From the NCBI GenBank assembly GCA_035317605.1, contig DATHGT010000042.1, positions 1-45,834 on the forward strand: a stretch of 45,834 nucleotides of DNA, in the 5' to 3' direction. A program made the position numbers and the translations under genes. The first letter of the stretch is position 1. Each line of letters opens with the position of its first letter. Positions 42,139-45,834 of the stretch are shown one piece after another. The stretch comes from DATHGT01 sp035317605. Lineage in GTDB: Bacteria; Methylomirabilota; Methylomirabilia; Rokubacteriales; CSP1-6. Below the pieces are notes generated by a model. That model ran no database searches. It saw only the letters and a list, made by a program, of their open reading frames with translations, and was not told the DNA's origin.

Positions 42139-43566
42139 ATGACCACCGCGCGCATCCTGATCGCCGACGACGAGGACAGCCTGCGCTGGGTCCTCGACAA
42201 GGGCCTGCGCCAGGCCGGCTACGAGATCACCGCGGTCAAGGACGGCGAGAGCGCGCTGCGCGCGTTCGAGGCCGAGCCCTTCGACCTCGTGTTCCTCGAC
42301 GTGCGCATGCCCGGCATGGACGGGCTCACCGTGCTGGCCCGCCTCCGCGAGCTGTCGCCCGACGCCCACGTCATCGTGATGACCGCCCACGGCACCATGG
42401 AGACGGCCATCCAGGCCATGCAGCGCGGCGCCTACGATTACCTCGCCAAGCCCTTCGATCTCGACGAGGCGGTGCTGCTCGCCGAGCGTGCGCTGGAGGC
42501 GCGCCGCCTCACCCAGGAAGTGGCGCGGCTGCGCACCGGACTGCAGGAAGTCAAGGAGTTCAGCGCGCTGATCGGCCGCCACCCGCGCATGCAGGAGCTC
42601 TACAAGGCCATCGGGCGCATCGCGGGCAGCGACGTCACCGTGCTGATCCGCGGCGAGTCGGGGACGGGCAAGGAGCTGGTGGCGCGGGCCATCCACCTCT
42701 ATAGCCGCCGCTCCGGGCGCGCCTTCGTCGCGGTGTCGTGCGCGGCCATCCCGGCCACCCTGCTGGAGTCCGAGATGTTCGGCCACGAGCGGGGCGCCTT
42801 CACCGACGCCAAGGAGCGGCGGCTGGGGAAGTTCGAGCTGGCCCAGGGCGGCACGCTCTACCTCGACGAGATCGGCGACATGCCGGTGGAGCTTCAGACC
42901 AAGCTCCTGCGCGCGCTCCAGGAGCGGACCATCGAGCGCGTGGGCGGCCACGAGTCGATCCGGGTCGACGTGCGGGTCATCGCCGCGACCAACCGCGACC
43001 TCGAGACCGGCATGCGCGAGGGCGCCTTCCGCGAGGACCTGTATTACCGACTGAACGTGGTCACCCTCAACCTACCGCCGCTGCGGGAGCGCCGGCGCGA
43101 CGTCCCGCTGCTCGTCGAGCACTTCCTGGCCAAGCACGCCGAGGAGCTGGGCGACCGCGGCGTCGCGCCCGACGCCCTCGACCGGCTCGTGGGCTACGAC
43201 TGGCCCGGAAACGTGCGCGAGCTGGAGAACGTGATCCAGCGGGCCATGGTGCTGGCCCAGAACGGCGTGATCCTTCCCGAGCACCTGCCCATCGGTCCGG
43301 TGTCGGCGGCGGCCTCGGTGGCCGTCGACGCCACGCTGGAGGAGATCATCGAGCGCAAGCTGCTGGAGTGCGTCCGTGGCCTGCGCGAGCGCGCCAACGC
43401 CAACCTCTACGACCTCATCATCGGCCTGGTCGAGAAGCCGCTCCTGCGCGCGGTGCTTCGCGAGACCTCCGGCAACCAGGTCCGCGCCGCCCAGATCCTC
43501 GGCATCAACCGCAACACGCTCCGCAAGAAGCTCACCGAGCACGGCGTCGACCCCGACCAGCTGTAG
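42139..43566 (+). CDS. NtrC-family sigma-54-dependent response regulator
   Basis: 475 aa. Receiver domain with phosphorylatable D54 (FLDVRMPGM), AAA+ domain with Walker A GESGTGKE and Walker B TLYLDEIGD, and a C-terminal Fis-type HTH (GNQVRAAQILGINRNTLRKKL). The sigma-54 contact loop, normally GAFTGA, reads GAFTDA (219-224). An additional helical stretch (EEIIERKLLECVRGLRERANANLYDLIIGLVEKPLL) sits before the HTH. It should activate RpoN promoters after phosphorylation by the adjacent kinase. A possible target in this window is the glmU promoter, but no enhancer site was identified. Confidence 0.93.
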   Translation: MTTARILIADDEDSLRWVLDKGLRQAGYEITAVKDGESALRAFEAEPFDLVFLDVRMPGMDGLTVLARLRELSPDAHVIVMTAHGTMETAIQAMQRGAYDYLAKPFDLDEAVLLAERALEARRLTQEVARLRTGLQEVKEFSALIGRHPRMQELYKAIGRIAGSDVTVLIRGESGTGKELVARAIHLYSRRSGRAFVAVSCAAIPATLLESEMFGHERGAFTDAKERRLGKFELAQGGTLYLDEIGDMPVELQTKLLRALQERTIERVGGHESIRVDVRVIAATNRDLETGMREGAFREDLYYRLNVVTLNLPPLRERRRDVPLLVEHFLAKHAEELGDRGVAPDALDRLVGYDWPGNVRELENVIQRAMVLAQNGVILPEHLPIGPVSAAASVAVDATLEEIIERKLLECVRGLRERANANLYDLIIGLVEKPLLRAVLRETSGNQVRAAQILGINRNTLRKKLTEHGVDPDQL

Positions 43567-43668
43567 CAGCCGCCTCCCCAGTTCAGGATTGCGCCGGCAA
43601 CGGCGGCGCTCGGAGGCTCCATTCACGAGCGTGTGCTAGCTTGATGCCTCGGCAAAGGAGGAGCGCGT

Positions 43669-43968
43669 ATGTCGGAGACTCCGGATGTCTACACGGATGC
43701 CGTTTCGCTGAACATCGGGCCGTTCGGATGCATGCTGAATTTCGCGCTGTCGCCGGCCGTCTCTCCGGCGGCGGGTGCGGTGGCTCAGCCCGTCGCCACG
43801 GTGCGGATGAGTCTTGAGCACCTCAAGATCGTGGCGTTTCTGATCCGCCGGCAGCTGAGGGAGTATGAGCGCCAGAGTGGCGTCGAGGTCGCCATCCCCG
43901 CGGACGTGCTGAATCAGCTGCGCATCGGGCGTGAAGATTGGGAGGAGTGCTGGGGCGCGCGCCGATGA
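43669..43968 (+). CDS. Small conserved-looking protein of unknown function (DUF3467-like)
   Basis: 99 aa with a strong AAAGGAGG before the ATG and a TAGCTT box at 43637-43642. The sequence has a beta-rich N-half (DVYTDAVSLNIGPFGCMLNFALSP) and a helical second half (VRMSLEHLKIVAFLIRRQLREYERQSG, then IPADVLNQLRIGREDWEECWG). The overall shape resembles DUF3467 proteins, in which a viral/phage-like beta sheet is followed by a helix carrying SxExxK; this is a weak match by eye. It stands alone between the NtrC gene and the convergent thiC, with a shared hairpin downstream. Confidence 0.75.
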   Translation: MSETPDVYTDAVSLNIGPFGCMLNFALSPAVSPAAGAVAQPVATVRMSLEHLKIVAFLIRRQLREYERQSGVEVAIPADVLNQLRIGREDWEECWGARR

Positions 43969-43984
43969 TTCGGCGGCTTCGCGC

Positions 43985-44015
43985 TTCGGTGGGGGCCTGA
44001 GCGGCCCCCACCGAA
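43985..44015. terminator. Bidirectional terminator between the small protein and thiC
   Basis: A 13-bp perfect stem (ttcggtgggggcc 43985-43997, ggcccccaccgaa 44003-44015) with a 5-nt loop lies between the convergent stops at 43968 and 44023. It serves both strands. Confidence 0.72.
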
Positions 44016-44022
44016 ACGGGCG

Positions 44023-45735
<1,713 letters not shown>

Positions 45736-45739
45736 CGTG

Positions 45740-45834
45740 TGGCCTCCCTCCGCTGGCATTAACCAGTTCAGGTTCATGCGGTCGGCGGCGCCAGCCGCCC
45801 TCTCAGCCCGATACCTTCCCGAGCTCCCGCGTTG
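45740..45834 (-). promoter_or_regulatory. TPP riboswitch (thi box) of thiC
   Basis: On the minus strand the conserved CTGAGAGGG (45798-45806) and, further 3', CATGAACCTGAACTGGTTAA then TGCCAGCG are the two sequence-conserved parts of the TPP aptamer. The Shine-Dalgarno (GGAGGGAGG) directly follows the aptamer, so TPP binding probably blocks translation initiation. The 5' end lies at the window edge and may be cut by a few bases; the promoter lies outside. Confidence 0.93.

Noticed and set aside
45736..45777. Upstream in-frame ATG extending thiC by 14 residues
   Set aside because: It lies within the TPP aptamer, and the Shine-Dalgarno and family N-terminus fit ATG 45735.

Overview
The window is GC-rich, gene-dense bacterial chromosome with mostly housekeeping content. 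Diderm traits are an LpxL-type acyltransferase, lipoprotein signal peptidase, EnvC/FtsEX and a MltD-like transglycosylase. GatCAB shows an indirect tRNA amidation route. A complete selC-selA-selB set shows selenocysteine coding. Together with a divergent membrane pyrophosphatase and small lineage-type unknown proteins, this suggests an uncultivated soil or subsurface lineage such as Candidatus Rokubacteria/Methylomirabilota or a relative. That placement is inference; only a 16S or marker-gene tree would settle it. No stretch longer than about 300 bases lacks a gene or element; the largest gaps are 2307-2525, 7073-7290 and 30250-30496.

Layout. 1-230: end of an rRNA operon (5S rRNA and terminator). 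245-1288: a decayed IS481-type element inserted at a CTAG site that supplies stop codons to both convergent reading frames. 1289-2306: rhomboid protease and YacG (minus). 2526-6565: proton/sodium pyrophosphatase, DedA, lipid A-type acyltransferase. 6611-7072: small Lys-rich secreted protein (minus). 7291-8861: MltD-like transglycosylase and a ThiS/MoaD-like protein. 8903-13577: selenocysteine island, selC, three accessory unknowns, selA, selB. 13616-17918: tatA, ROK kinase, two GT-C membrane glycosyltransferases. 17964-25590: ileS, lspA, rluD, glmU, glmS. 25635-30249: unknown Zn-ribbon protein (minus), aconitase (plus), secreted glycoside-hydrolase-like protein (minus). 30497-35875: uvrD and gatC-gatA-gatB with 4-base ATGA overlaps. 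35906-39945: ftsE-ftsX-envC-ctpA. 40062-43566: tsaD with an NtrB/NtrC-type pair. 43669-45834: small unknown, then thiC (minus) behind a TPP riboswitch.

Themes. Cell-envelope construction dominates: GlmS/GlmU feed peptidoglycan and LPS, LspA matures lipoproteins, FtsEX-EnvC controls septal hydrolysis, MltD trims glycan, CtpA processes periplasmic proteins, and the GT-C enzymes and acyltransferase modify surface lipids. A well-spaced sigma-54-like promoter precedes glmU, and an NtrC-family activator lies about 20 kb downstream.

I found no clear new multi-gene defence or mobile system. The observations most worth checking are: three genes (mltD, uvrD, tsaD) whose start codon lies exactly 6 nt after a -10 box with no Shine-Dalgarno, implying leaderless mRNAs; two genes with no ATG/GTG/TTG start; a pyrophosphatase with an altered active-site motif; a ThiS-like protein with residues after its Gly-Gly; and the selC-headed selenocysteine operon with unknown passengers.
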